Of a stretch of DNA of 34,735 nt, positions 1 through 8,433 are shown in pieces. Location of the stretch: contig JABFQW010000104.1 in NCBI GenBank assembly GCA_013141455.1, forward strand, positions 1 to 34,735. The letters are read 5' to 3'. The DNA comes from Bacteroidales bacterium. GTDB lineage: Bacteria; Bacteroidota; Bacteroidia; Bacteroidales; F082. The notes beneath the pieces were generated by a model that was not told the origin of the DNA, did no database searches, and saw nothing but the letters and a program-made list of their open reading frames with translations. Made by a program: the position numbers and the translations under genes. The stretch's first letter is position 1. The number at the start of each line of letters is the position of its first letter.

Positions 1-603
1 ATATTCGACAATTGCAGGATCGCTGAAAACCTTGTAGATATTCATAAAATCGAGTTCGTGGCTCATGGGATGCAGAAAATGCTTCTCTCTTTCGGTTATG
101 TCACCGGTCGGGAAAAACTTGTTGAACCCCTGAAAATAAATATTTGTGAGTACCCATTTCGAACCTAACCGTTCTTTCTCAATAGTTAGAAACAACACAA
201 CCGGAACCTGTTTGCCCTGATATTCAAAGGTAGAAGAAACCTCGGCATACCAACGCCCGCCTGTGAATTTTATAAAATTATTGGTATCGTTTTTCGTCAG
301 ATCCTCAATAAAAAAATCGCGCAGTGTGCTTGCTGTCCTTGGATTTTCCTGATCAAAAAGTAAGGTAAGTAAATGTCTTCTGTTTTCGTTATTGCGATAA
401 TTGGGATCAGTGGGAAGGTACTTTTTGCCATTGGCATCTTCTTCATTGTTGAACCGGCTGAAAAACTGACTCATCTGTTTGGTCATGGCGTAAAATGCCG
501 TTTCGTCCACCTCAAACTCACCTAATGATTGGGATGAAATAGTTGATGAAATGCCGAATACAATGACAATAAGGAGAGTAAAAAATATTTGAAATTTTCT
601 CAT
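1..603 (-). CDS. Secreted protein of unknown function, C-terminus outside window
   Basis: Reading leftwards from an ATG at 603, an open frame runs 201 codons to the window edge with no stop, so this is the N-terminal part of a longer protein. It begins with a basic residue pair and a hydrophobic stretch ending near SQS (about residues 1-25), a typical signal peptide. The mature part starts with a mixed helical region. Near residues 115-160 it turns strand-rich, with the pattern GGRWYAEVSSTFEY followed by VVLFLTIEKE and a SKWVLTNIYF segment. That pattern resembles small NTF2-like sheets, but this is a guess. Upstream is the REPIN-like region. I do not recognise the family; the reading frame is convincing, the function is not. 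Confidence 0.75.
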   Translation of the reverse strand, partial: MRKFQIFFTLLIVIVFGISSTISSQSLGEFEVDETAFYAMTKQMSQFFSRFNNEEDANGKKYLPTDPNYRNNENRRHLLTLLFDQENPRTASTLRDFFIEDLTKNDTNNFIKFTGGRWYAEVSSTFEYQGKQVPVVLFLTIEKERLGSKWVLTNIYFQGFNKFFPTGDITEREKHFLHPMSHELDFMNIYKVFSDPAIVEY

Positions 604-749
604 ATGTGTTTTCGTGCTGCAAAATTAATCATTCAAGTCTGTATAAACCTGTTTAACTGAAAAATAGTGTGTTGGATAAGAGGGAATGCCGGAAAAAATG
701 AATAGGATTTATGAAAACGCTTTCATAGATCTGTCTTTATTCGTGTTCT

Positions 750-951
750 GCTTAGCGTTAAAATTATCGTGCTCTGCGTAGCGTCCCGCTACGCAGGTCA
801 GACCTGGCCTCCGGCCGGTTATATTTTAGTTCACTGAAAAGACAAATATAGCTGGTCACAGAGTTTCACTTTGTTAAAATTAGTTTCAAGTAGTTTTTTT
901 TAGGCCAGAGGCCTGATAAGGCAAGCGTAGCGGGACGCTACGCTTAGCGTT
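750..951. repeat. REPIN-like pair of inverted double-hairpin repeats
   Basis: Two copies of a compact unit face each other. The left copy has a 9-bp perfect stem with a TCC loop (775-795), a small hairpin (795-805), then GGCC-TCC-GGCC (806-816). The right copy, read on the minus strand, has a 10-bp perfect stem with a TCC loop (923-945), then a GGCCT-type hairpin (902-914). The 19-base core GCGTAGCGTCCCGCTACGC at 776-794 is exactly the reverse complement of 925-943. The copies are separated by about 85 bp of AT-rich sequence. A 10-bp direct repeat, GCTTAGCGTT, lies at 750-759 and 942-951. This is the layout of REP doublets (REPINs), which are non-autonomous elements; the family assignment is inference. 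It fills most of the 366-bp gap between two minus-strand genes. Confidence 0.7.
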
Positions 952-969
952 GATATTCGGGAATATAAT

Positions 970-1827
970 TTACCTGAGATCGATTGAAATAGTTCGACCC
1001 ACATACGAGCCGAAAACGCCCACACCTCCTGTTATATTGGTAGTTACTGGTGATGGTTCCGAAAATGGATTATCTCCCTGATAGTTATAGATCGATCGAT
1101 GATAGTTATAGTAGTTTTCATCAGTTACAGCAATAAATATCTGCAAATCAGGCGGAACCGAATCCTGTATGTAGAGCCTGCTGGTTTTAAAAATGAAATA
1201 TCCACCCTCTTTGTTCACATCCGAAACAAATGGTTCTCCGGTTTCGAAATAAATATCATCATAATATTTTCCATCAACCCCATTGCTGAACTGCATGCCG
1301 GCTGCAACATGATAATAGTCGTTTGCACCATCCAGATCCTTAAACCTGAAGCTGATCACTTTCTCTGAATGTCCGTAATTGTTGTATGTTTCAATATTTA
1401 TGTTTTCAATTTCGGGTGGTGTATTCATCGGTATGGTGCAGCTTGCTGTAGCTATTTCTCCATCGGAGGTATGTACTTCGAGGTGATAAGTTTGGCCGGC
1501 TTCTATTCCGAAAGTGTCAGTCTGGGCAAGGTATTGCTTTTCGATATCATTGTAATGCAAAGAAATACTATCGGTTCCATCCGAAATTTTGACCGTAGCA
1601 TCAGTCACAACCGGATAGCCATATTCATAACCATTATTATGCGAATTGAGTGGTCTGCTCTTTTGAATTTTAACTTTTAGTGTGTCATTATCAGTAGAAA
1701 TATATCCGCTTATGACTAATTTAGGTTTCGATTCGGGAACCGCAACATCGCTTATCATACTTTCACAGGCTGTTAGTGAGGCGATCGATAGCAACAGAAA
1801 TATATATTTGAATTGTTTGAATTCCAT
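970..1827 (-). CDS. DUF4249 family outer-membrane lipoprotein
   Basis: The 285-residue product starts with a signal peptide ending in a lipobox (LTAC, Cys21), so it should be lipid-anchored. The next segment, PKLVISGYISTDNDTLKVKI, and the C-terminal GGVGVFGSYVGRT are typical of DUF4249. DUF4249 proteins are predicted beta-sandwich lipoproteins that in Bacteroidetes usually sit beside a TonB-dependent receptor with a carboxypeptidase-like N-domain. The same arrangement is seen here: the receptor gene lies 4 nt upstream on the same strand, so the two should be co-transcribed. By analogy with SusD it may be a surface partner of the receptor, but DUF4249 has no proven ligand that I can name. The start is the ATG just before the hydrophobic segment. 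Confidence 0.88.
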   Translation of the reverse strand: MEFKQFKYIFLLLSIASLTACESMISDVAVPESKPKLVISGYISTDNDTLKVKIQKSRPLNSHNNGYEYGYPVVTDATVKISDGTDSISLHYNDIEKQYLAQTDTFGIEAGQTYHLEVHTSDGEIATASCTIPMNTPPEIENINIETYNNYGHSEKVISFRFKDLDGANDYYHVAAGMQFSNGVDGKYYDDIYFETGEPFVSDVNKEGGYFIFKTSRLYIQDSVPPDLQIFIAVTDENYYNYHRSIYNYQGDNPFSEPSPVTTNITGGVGVFGSYVGRTISIDLR

Positions 1828-1831
1828 GGTT

Positions 1832-4183
1832 TTAAAACTTAATATTATACGTGATTGAAGGAATGATCGGGAAAATAGAAACCTGCTTTAGTTTATTATA
1901 AGTAGGGCCCTCAGATGAATAATAGGATTCAATGAAATAGAAAAATGGATTTTTGCGGTTATATGCATTGTAAAATCCTAATTCCCAGGTGCGTTCGTGT
2001 CTTCTAAGTTTCTTATGAAATTGAATGGCGAGGTCGAGCCGGTGGTAGGCTTTCATTCTGGAGCTATTGATTTCTCCATAATCTGATACATCGTTCATAT
2101 ACATATATGAAAACCCTGAAGTGCTCCCAAACGGATTGTTCGTATTGGCCGGATACGTCCCTAATGGCAGGGTGATAGCGCTGCCGGTACCATACACCCA
2201 TGTCCCCGACAGGGTGATACGCTTGTTTATTTCATGAATGATAACAAGTGAAAGATCATGCCGTCTGTCGTACCGGGCCCAGAATTTTTTTCCGAAATTT
2301 ATTTCATCAAACTGTAAATGTGTCCAGGATAATGTGTAACCGATCCAACCACTTGTTTTGCCTGTTTTCTTGTGTAACAAAAGCTCAACACCATACGATT
2401 CCCCCTCGCCTGAAGTAACGTTATCCTGCCAGGTAAAACTCTGAGCTTCGGTAGGATCATCGATCAGCACGAAATTTGCTCCCGGCTTGTAACCTAATAT
2501 ATGAGTGCTTTTTTTGTAATAACCTTCCAGGGTGATTAATGCATTGTAAGCAGGTAACTCTTTCGACAAACCGGCCGAAATCTGGTGCGATCGCTGCGGT
2601 TTCACCCTGTCGGTAGATGGAACCCACAGATCGGTTGGTAGTCCGATACCGGTACTGCTCAACAGGTGGATATATTGGTTCATTTCGGCATAAGCTACTT
2701 TGGCCGAAAATCCTTCCAGTATAAGGTAGTTGAACGAAAGACGAGGTTCGGGTGAAAAATAATGCTTTTTTTCAGCGATAAAATGACTCAGCCTTATGCC
2801 GGCATTCAATTGGGCCCTGCCTTTGAAATTGAAATGATTCTCTGCATAAAGGCCTGTTTCGAGGGAGTTATACACCGTTTTACTATTAAAGTTGAATTCG
2901 GTTTGATCATCAATTTCGACGATTGCACTGGGTAGAAACCGGTGATTCGTACTTTGAAGCCCTGTTCGTAAAGTAAACAAAGGTGATGCATGGTATTCGA
3001 TGTCGTACTTGACGGCGAAATCGCGGATACCCGATTTATAAGTGAGTGAGGAGTTTCCGTGACTTCCCTTTTGTTCATCAAAAATGTTTAAATCATATTC
3101 ACTGTAGATGAGCGACGTATTGCTAAAAACGTGGTTATTAAAAAGGTGGTTCCACCTGAAAGTGGCGGTTTTGTTTTGCCAGTAAAGACCCGCGCTGGAC
3201 TTTTCATTGTCATAGCTGCTTTTCACATAAAATTTGTCTCTGCCAAAATAACCGCTGAGATAGATTTTGTTTTTTTGACCAAAGTCGTAATTGAGTTTGG
3301 CGTTGAGATCGTAAAAATAGTAATCAGCTTTTTCATCTTCCGACATTAATGGTCTCATGAGATAACCGATATAAGTGCGCCGGGCTGAAATCAGAAATGA
3401 AGACTTGTTTTTAATAATCGGGCCTTCTAAAAGCAAACGCGATGAAACCAGTCCAATTCCTGCTTCACCCGAGAATTTTTCTTTGTTACCATCTTTCATT
3501 GTCATCTCAACCACCGACGAAAGCCTTCCCCCAAAGCGTGACGGAAAGCCACCTTTGGTAAGTTCAATACTTTTAAGGGCATCGCCGTTGAAAATGGAAA
3601 AAAAACCAAAAAGATGGTAGGCATTGTAAACCGGGGCATCGTCGAGGATAATCAGATTTTGGTCGGGGCCACCACCACGCACATACAATCCGCTACTGCC
3701 TTCCGAACCCTTTTGAACTCCCGGCATAAGCTGGAGTGTTTTGAAAACATCTTTTTCACCCAGAAGCGTTGGTATGTTTTTTACCTGAGAAACGGGAAGC
3801 GATATCATGCTCATCTGGCTGCTTTCGGTAGGCCGGCCAAGCTTTTCTGACGAAACAACCACCTCACTAAGGGTAATACTTGCATCGAGTTCAATATCGG
3901 AAATGATGTTATTCTTCAGGCTGATTGAATTTAAAACAGTTTGATATCCTACAAAAGAATACTGCACCTCATAATTACCTTCGGGAAGGGTGATGGAATA
4001 AAACCCATAGTTGTTGGTGGTGGTTCCAACTTTCAAGGCGGCAAGGTAGATGTTGACACCAGGCAAAAGCTCGCGGCTTCCCTTTTCGTGAACATAACCG
4101 CTGATGGTAAATTTACTTTGAGCAATCAAACTATTGGCTGTAAACAGGTAAATCGTCAGTAGAATCAGGTAATTTTTTTTCAT
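1832..4183 (-). CDS. TonB-dependent receptor with carboxypeptidase-like N-domain
   Basis: This 783-residue outer-membrane receptor has a signal peptide (about 1-21, cleaved near LIAQ). A CarboxypepD_reg-like beta-sandwich (about 24-110) follows, with the pattern ISGYVHEKGSRELLPGVNI and NNYGFYSITLPEGNYEVQYSFVGY split around it. The plug (about 120-235) contains LQLMPGV, LYVRGGGPDQNLIILDDAPVYN and GGFPSRFGGRLSSVVEM. A long beta-barrel rich in aromatic, alternating strands reaches the C-terminus. Such receptors import a substrate across the outer membrane using TonB-ExbBD energy. The substrate cannot be read from sequence, and there are no glycan-degrading genes nearby to suggest a polysaccharide locus. 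The DUF4249 gene follows after 4 nt. The ATG at 4183 precedes the signal peptide directly. Confidence 0.95.
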   Translation of the reverse strand: MKKNYLILLTIYLFTANSLIAQSKFTISGYVHEKGSRELLPGVNIYLAALKVGTTTNNYGFYSITLPEGNYEVQYSFVGYQTVLNSISLKNNIISDIELDASITLSEVVVSSEKLGRPTESSQMSMISLPVSQVKNIPTLLGEKDVFKTLQLMPGVQKGSEGSSGLYVRGGGPDQNLIILDDAPVYNAYHLFGFFSIFNGDALKSIELTKGGFPSRFGGRLSSVVEMTMKDGNKEKFSGEAGIGLVSSRLLLEGPIIKNKSSFLISARRTYIGYLMRPLMSEDEKADYYFYDLNAKLNYDFGQKNKIYLSGYFGRDKFYVKSSYDNEKSSAGLYWQNKTATFRWNHLFNNHVFSNTSLIYSEYDLNIFDEQKGSHGNSSLTYKSGIRDFAVKYDIEYHASPLFTLRTGLQSTNHRFLPSAIVEIDDQTEFNFNSKTVYNSLETGLYAENHFNFKGRAQLNAGIRLSHFIAEKKHYFSPEPRLSFNYLILEGFSAKVAYAEMNQYIHLLSSTGIGLPTDLWVPSTDRVKPQRSHQISAGLSKELPAYNALITLEGYYKKSTHILGYKPGANFVLIDDPTEAQSFTWQDNVTSGEGESYGVELLLHKKTGKTSGWIGYTLSWTHLQFDEINFGKKFWARYDRRHDLSLVIIHEINKRITLSGTWVYGTGSAITLPLGTYPANTNNPFGSTSGFSYMYMNDVSDYGEINSSRMKAYHRLDLAIQFHKKLRRHERTWELGFYNAYNRKNPFFYFIESYYSSEGPTYNKLKQVSIFPIIPSITYNIKF

Positions 4184-4324
4184 ACAAATATCTGAAAGGA
4201 GGTTTTAAAGCAATAAAACACGTAAATGTATCCTGTTATTGTTATGATCGAATAAAATAATAACAAATGACTTTTTCGATTCATAAATCAATTTGCCGTA
4301 AATTGCATCAAATTAACCAAACGT

Positions 4325-5035
4325 ATGTTCTTTATGAAAACCACCATTTTTCTTCTGATTTCTTTTTTTCTGATTCATTCTGCTGATTGTCAAACAAATC
4401 AGTCTGGTAAAGTTGGCGTAATTGTTTGTCTGGATGATAGTTTAACACATAATTATATCGGAATTACTATTTTTCAACTTATTCTCAACGATAAGTATCC
4501 GTTTCCTGATGATCTTGAAAATCATTTAAAGGATACTGTATTCAATTATTTAAATGCGGCATTTCCCAAACACGAATTTATTGAGATTGAAAGAACTTAC
4601 GGCAAAGATTATTTTAGGCAAAAAACCAGGTTAACCAATAAAGAATTCAAGGAATTTCGAAGCAACTGGTACGCTTCCCTGCAGGAAAAATATGGAATCA
4701 GTTCTTTGATTTTTATTCAAAATTCTGAATCATTTTACGATATTATCTACAACAGTACTTATCCTATACGAGGATATGGCCTTTACAATGGGACGCTTAC
4801 TAATGCAAATATTGCTTATATTTTACTAGAATCTTATTTTTTTCAGGAACCAAAACCTGTTATATTGGAAGGTTTAACTTTCTTTAAAAAAGTAAAAGAG
4901 TTACCAAGGGTAACAAAGATAACTGACTCATTATCAACTGAAAATATAGTAAAGATTGGGGTTGAGTTAGAGAGACTTGTTGATATTCAAATAAGTGAAA
5001 TATTCCATACGCCTGAATACAATCCTTTACGGTAA
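4325..5035 (+). CDS. Unknown secreted protein
   Basis: The 236-residue product has a signal peptide with its hydrophobic core at about residues 6-19, ending near ADCQ. The ATG at 4334 (residue 4) is an equally good or better start, because it places lysine directly before the hydrophobic core; no Shine-Dalgarno site decides between them. The mature protein is mixed alpha/beta with recognisable segments VGVIVCLDD, KYGISSLIFIQNS and GYGLYNGT. I do not recognise the family. The gene stands alone: it is divergent from the TonB receptor and convergent with the 5313-5891 gene, and the two-sided hairpin at 5260-5293 may end it as well. Confidence 0.75.
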   Translation: MFFMKTTIFLLISFFLIHSADCQTNQSGKVGVIVCLDDSLTHNYIGITIFQLILNDKYPFPDDLENHLKDTVFNYLNAAFPKHEFIEIERTYGKDYFRQKTRLTNKEFKEFRSNWYASLQEKYGISSLIFIQNSESFYDIIYNSTYPIRGYGLYNGTLTNANIAYILLESYFFQEPKPVILEGLTFFKKVKELPRVTKITDSLSTENIVKIGVELERLVDIQISEIFHTPEYNPLR

Positions 5036-5219
5036 ATACCTGAAATAAACCCGGTGCCGGGAGATATACTTCAGGGTCAGCGATTTAATATTGAGCAAAT
5101 AATCAGGGCTTCAAAAAAAAGCCCCCTTAGTTCAGGTAGTCGTTTGCTAATTGGATCACAATCATGATTTAATTTCATTATTGTCCGGTAAAACTTTTAC
5201 CAAAATGGCTTTGCTTAAA

Positions 5220-5252
5220 TCCAAATTACACATTGAAAATGCGTAATTTGGA
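5220..5252. repeat. 10-bp inverted repeat in convergent gap
   Basis: A 10-bp perfect stem (5220-5229 with 5243-5252) encloses a 13-nt loop. It lies just left of the strong terminator at 5254-5293, between two convergent genes. No clear U-tract follows on either strand, so it may be a helper structure for termination or chance. The rest of 5036-5219 shows nothing I can name. Confidence 0.4.
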
Positions 5253-5253
5253 A

Positions 5254-5293
5254 TAAAAAAAATCCGGTCCTGGCTAACGCCAGGACCGGATTT
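5254..5293 (-). terminator. Strong intrinsic terminator, probably two-sided
   Basis: A perfect 15-bp stem (5260-5274 with 5279-5293) has the 4-nt loop TAAC. On the minus strand the stem is followed by a run of Ts (5262 down to 5255), the classic layout for ending the 6591-5313 operon, whose last stop codon is about 20 nt away. On the plus strand a broken T-tract follows (5291-5300), so it could also stop transcription from the 4325-5035 gene. Confidence 0.9.
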
Positions 5294-5312
5294 AAATTTT
5301 TCCAACTTCCGG

Positions 5313-5891
5313 TTATTTGGATGTTTCCTTCACCCTAATATCGCCTAACAACACATCCCAGAAACCAATGATACGGCCTCCGATCTGGGTTTCTTTGCGT
5401 TTCACATAAACGGTGATGTCTTTTTTGGTGGTATCTTCGTATACCAAACCACCCTCTTTGTCGTAAGCGCTGAATTTCTGAAAAATAGTAATTACGCCAA
5501 CATAGGTTCCATCGGGCTGACGTTGCAGATCGCTTACATATTCAATCTTAAACCATTCAATTTCAACGCGATCGTAATTTAAACGCATCAACCTTTCGAA
5601 ATACTGCCGCACATTGTAATACTTTACTTCGGGGCTGGCCAACGACGAAACGCCCATTTCAGCGCCAGCCATGAATAGTTCTTCGGCACGGTCGATCACA
5701 CGGTTGGCTTCGCTCCATGGTGTTGATTTATTGCCGATGATACTCACGTATTTACTTAAATCGCGGACTTTCTCGAGCGCCAAGCTATCGATGGCTAGTT
5801 TGCGCTCGGGACTAATATCATCCTGAGCCTGAACCGAATATCCCATTATGAGGCTGAAAACAACAGCCAGTATCGTGCTTATTTTTCTCAT
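5313..5891 (-). CDS. Conserved-looking secreted protein, unknown function
   Basis: The 192-residue product has a signal peptide cleaved near VQAQ (about residues 1-22). A helical first half includes DRAEELFMAGAEMGVSSLAS. The second half is strand-rich (IEWFKIEYVSDLQ, TYVGVITIFQKFSAY, KKDITVYVKRKE, FWDVLLGDIRV). The helical-then-sheet order would suit a small NTF2-like or periplasmic fold, but I do not recognise the family. It follows the lipoprotein gene at 5896 after 4 nt, so the two are surely one operon ending at the terminator at 5254-5293. A joint envelope role is likely; both products should be exported. Confidence 0.85.
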   Translation of the reverse strand: MRKISTILAVVFSLIMGYSVQAQDDISPERKLAIDSLALEKVRDLSKYVSIIGNKSTPWSEANRVIDRAEELFMAGAEMGVSSLASPEVKYYNVRQYFERLMRLNYDRVEIEWFKIEYVSDLQRQPDGTYVGVITIFQKFSAYDKEGGLVYEDTTKKDITVYVKRKETQIGGRIIGFWDVLLGDIRVKETSK

Positions 5892-5895
5892 TTTC

Positions 5896-6591
5896 TTACT
5901 TTTTTATCAATTCCAACTCGGTGATTCTTTTATTTGCATCGTATTTAACCTGTTGAATACGATTGTTATACACTTTTTGATCCTTCAAATAATCAAGGTA
6001 TTTGCTGATCGTTGTCGGACGGTCATAATCATTAAATCCGCCGGCCTGACTGATGATGATCAGCACAGGCACATCAGGTGTGGCAAATAATTGCATGGCT
6101 CCGGCAATTTTTTCATTGGCTGTTTCCTGATCGGGTGATGCAGCGATGGCCCTGAAATAGTTCTCAAGCGGGTCATATTTATTCGCTTCCGTTTTTAATC
6201 GCGATTCCTCCTCTTTTCTCAGGCGTTCTTCCTCAGTTTTTCGTTCGGCATCAGCACGCTCACGCGCTAATTTGTCTTCTACCTTGTCGAGCAAAGCCTG
6301 AACCTCGGTGTCTTCGAGATTCCATGATTTGATGGTCTTGAACCTTTGTTCTTTTTCGGCTAACGACCAGGAATCTGTTCCATCCAGCATGGAATTCAAA
6401 TCCTTTTTTGCCATTTCAACTTTTGAACTGTACTCTGCCGCAGCTTGTTCCTGAGCCAGTTTTTTCTTACTCTTACATCCGGTTGCTCCACCCAGACTTA
6501 CCAAGGCAATCATCAGCACAAGGGTAAACTGTTTTATGGCTGGCAACAATTTCTGTTTTGTCATCATTTTATAAAGATTTGATTGATTCAT
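5896..6591 (-). CDS. Coiled-coil lipoprotein
   Basis: The 231-residue product has a long N-region, then a hydrophobic segment and the lipobox GATGC (Cys39 from the annotated start). Starting at the tandem Met codons at 6567 or 6564 would give a more usual signal peptide, so the true start may be there. After the anchor comes a charged helical region (about 45-160), rich in E, K and R with a KLARERADAERKTEEERLRK type coiled coil, then a small globular end with VPVLIIISQAGGFNDYDRPT. It heads an operon with the secreted protein at 5313-5891. The family is not recognised; the layout suggests a periplasm-facing scaffold or partner. Confidence 0.82.
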   Translation of the reverse strand: MNQSNLYKMMTKQKLLPAIKQFTLVLMIALVSLGGATGCKSKKKLAQEQAAAEYSSKVEMAKKDLNSMLDGTDSWSLAEKEQRFKTIKSWNLEDTEVQALLDKVEDKLARERADAERKTEEERLRKEEESRLKTEANKYDPLENYFRAIAASPDQETANEKIAGAMQLFATPDVPVLIIISQAGGFNDYDRPTTISKYLDYLKDQKVYNNRIQQVKYDANKRITELELIKK

Positions 6592-6613
6592 TATGCTAAT
6601 AACTTAGAACTGG

Positions 6614-6621
6614 CAAAATTA
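6614..6621 (-). promoter_or_regulatory. Predicted -7 element for the 6591-5313 operon
   Basis: On the minus strand this reads TAATTTTG, an exact match to the Bacteroidetes -7 consensus TAnnTTTG, about 23 nt before the annotated ATG. A clear TTG-type -33 box at the usual spacing is not visible. Chance matches are possible in AT-rich gaps. Confidence 0.4.
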
Positions 6622-6675
6622 TTGAATAATTAACGAATTTTAGTATTATTCGTATTAATTCATCAATTTTGTTTC

Positions 6676-7680
6676 GTGACTAAACATTATAATATCCCGA
6701 TCTTCATACCCGGGCTTGCCTGCCCGCAACAATGCAGCTTTTGCAACCAAGATCAAATCTCAGGTCATTCGGGTTTTCCTGATGTGGAAGAGATAAAAAT
6801 GAAAATTGATGCCCATCTGGCAAGTTATACAGCACACGATCGCGAAGTTGAGATTGCTTTTTTTGGTGGAACTTTTACCGGATTACCTACTAAAATTCAG
6901 GAAAAATACCTTTCAATCGCAAAACCTTATGTCGAAAGTGGGGCAGTAAGCGGGATAAGAATAAGTACCAGACCCGATTATATTGATGAAGAAAATCTAG
7001 GTCTTTTGAAATACTTCGGAGTGGATACTATCGAATTAGGCGCTCAATCGCTCGATGATGAGGTGTTGCTAAGGTGCAACCGCGGTCATACTGCCGGGGA
7101 TGTCTGCAATGCTTCTGAGATGATTATTCGTTTTGGATTTACTTTGGGTTTGCAGATGATGATCGGTCTGCCTGGTGATTCGCCTCAGAAAAGTATGGCA
7201 ACGGCGCAAAAAATTATTGCATTGGGTGCAAAGGAAACCAGGATATATCCTTGCTTGATAATTAGTGATACCGAACTGGCGAGGGAATATGCGAAAGGTT
7301 TATACACACCTTACGATCTGGAAGTTGCGATTCGTCTCTCAGCCGAATTGGTGCTGATGTTTGAGAAAGACGAAGTTAAAGTTATCCGTCTGGGATTGCA
7401 TCGCAGCGAAGAACTGCAAGCCGGGGCAATGATTGCCGGGCCCTACCACAACTCGTTTAAAGAATTAGTTATGACTGAAATCTGGAACAGGATATTCGTC
7501 TCTGGCATGAATGAAATGCATTCAGAAACTATTCATCTTCACGTAAAACCTTCTGAATTGAATTATGCAGTTGGATACCAGGCTAAAAATAAAAACATGC
7601 TTCTGAATAAATTCCGTCAGGTTAAGTTTTCAGGGGATACTAATATTGTTGGCAGAGATTTTTATGTAAATACGTTTTAA
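6676..7680 (+). CDS. Elp3-like radical SAM enzyme
   Basis: The frame opens with GTG at 6676. No downstream ATG can serve, because the cluster motif CPQQCSFC lies at residues 16-23 (CX3CX2C, Cys16, 20 and 23). That motif would hold a 4Fe-4S cluster that cleaves S-adenosylmethionine. AFFGGTFTGLP, IRISTRPDYID, TIELGAQSLDDEVL and LQMMIGLPGDSP follow in the order seen in the Elp3/YhcC branch of radical SAM proteins. At 334 residues it lacks the acetyltransferase domain of true Elp3, so the usual tRNA role is unlikely to apply unchanged. The stop is 1 nt before the DUF6873 gene, implying translational coupling. The substrate is unknown. Confidence 0.9.
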   Translation: MTKHYNIPIFIPGLACPQQCSFCNQDQISGHSGFPDVEEIKMKIDAHLASYTAHDREVEIAFFGGTFTGLPTKIQEKYLSIAKPYVESGAVSGIRISTRPDYIDEENLGLLKYFGVDTIELGAQSLDDEVLLRCNRGHTAGDVCNASEMIIRFGFTLGLQMMIGLPGDSPQKSMATAQKIIALGAKETRIYPCLIISDTELAREYAKGLYTPYDLEVAIRLSAELVLMFEKDEVKVIRLGLHRSEELQAGAMIAGPYHNSFKELVMTEIWNRIFVSGMNEMHSETIHLHVKPSELNYAVGYQAKNKNMLLNKFRQVKFSGDTNIVGRDFYVNTF

Positions 7681-7681
7681 A

Positions 7682-8368
7682 ATGAAAATTATCGCTGACA
7701 GCCGCATGCCCTTTACCGCAAAATTGGCTTTAGAACAAATAGGAGAGGTGCTGTTTCTCGAAAAGCAACCTTATTTATATGATGCCATTGCATCGCATCC
7801 AGATATATTTTTCTGTCAGATTGGGAATCAATTGGTTACGGCGCCCAATATTCCGGTTGCATGGGAAAACTGGTTACAAAAGAATGATGTTCCTTTAATT
7901 AAAGGTAAATTGGACCTAAAAGAAAAATACCCTGATACGGCTCATTTTAATGCTGTTGTCACAACTGAGCTCCTCATTCACAACCTGAAAGTTACGGATC
8001 AGGTAATTATTGAAAGGGTAAAAAAATTGAAACATATTCATGTAAATCAGGCATATACGCGTTGTAATCTGATTTCGTTGGATGAGGATAACTTCATTAC
8101 ATCCGACAAGGGTATTGAAAAGCAGCTTTTATTGATCAACAAAAAAGTATTGTTTGTTCGTCCGGGACAAATTAAATTACAAGGTCAGCCCTATGGTTTT
8201 ATCGGCGGATGCTGTGGATTTGCTGAACATAATTTATATGTTTGCGGAAATCATTCATCCCTTACAGAATCGGATGAATTTCAGAAGTTTGTGGACGATT
8301 GCCGGATAAATATTGTTGAATTGTATCATGGTTCGCTTACCGATGTCGGGAGTATCATTTTTTTGTAA
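7682..8368 (+). CDS. DUF6873 family GME-fold protein
   Basis: The 228-residue product matches what I recall of DUF6873: an N-terminal ADSRMP segment, a HPDIFFCQIGNQLVTAP stretch, YPDTAHFNAV, the VNQAYTRCNLISLDEDN segment, ITSDKGI, YGFIGGCCGF and a C-terminal GSLTDVGSIIFL. The GME fold is that of guanidine-modifying enzymes (deiminases and amidinotransferases), which use Cys, His and acidic residues; several conserved-looking Cys and His residues are present. There is no signal peptide, so it should be cytoplasmic. It begins 1 nt after the radical SAM gene. A linked biochemical role is likely but unproven. The family call rests on remembered motifs, not a search. Confidence 0.8.
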   Translation: MKIIADSRMPFTAKLALEQIGEVLFLEKQPYLYDAIASHPDIFFCQIGNQLVTAPNIPVAWENWLQKNDVPLIKGKLDLKEKYPDTAHFNAVVTTELLIHNLKVTDQVIIERVKKLKHIHVNQAYTRCNLISLDEDNFITSDKGIEKQLLLINKKVLFVRPGQIKLQGQPYGFIGGCCGFAEHNLYVCGNHSSLTESDEFQKFVDDCRINIVELYHGSLTDVGSIIFL

Positions 8369-8433
8369 AGATTGTTTTGTTGACTTCGATGTAAATCTTT
8401 CTTAACAGGTCAGTTTCCGTATTTTATCATCAA

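Noticed and set aside
1099-1680. Two plus-strand frames opposite the DUF4249 gene
   Set aside because: They are antisense to a well-supported gene and show no domain or signal peptide.
5036-5219. Small RNA or gene in the convergent gap
   Set aside because: Only hairpins near the right end were found; nothing supports an RNA gene or peptide in the rest.
8369-8433. Terminator between the DUF6873 and MltF genes
   Set aside because: No stable stem with a T-tract could be found in the 65-bp convergent gap.
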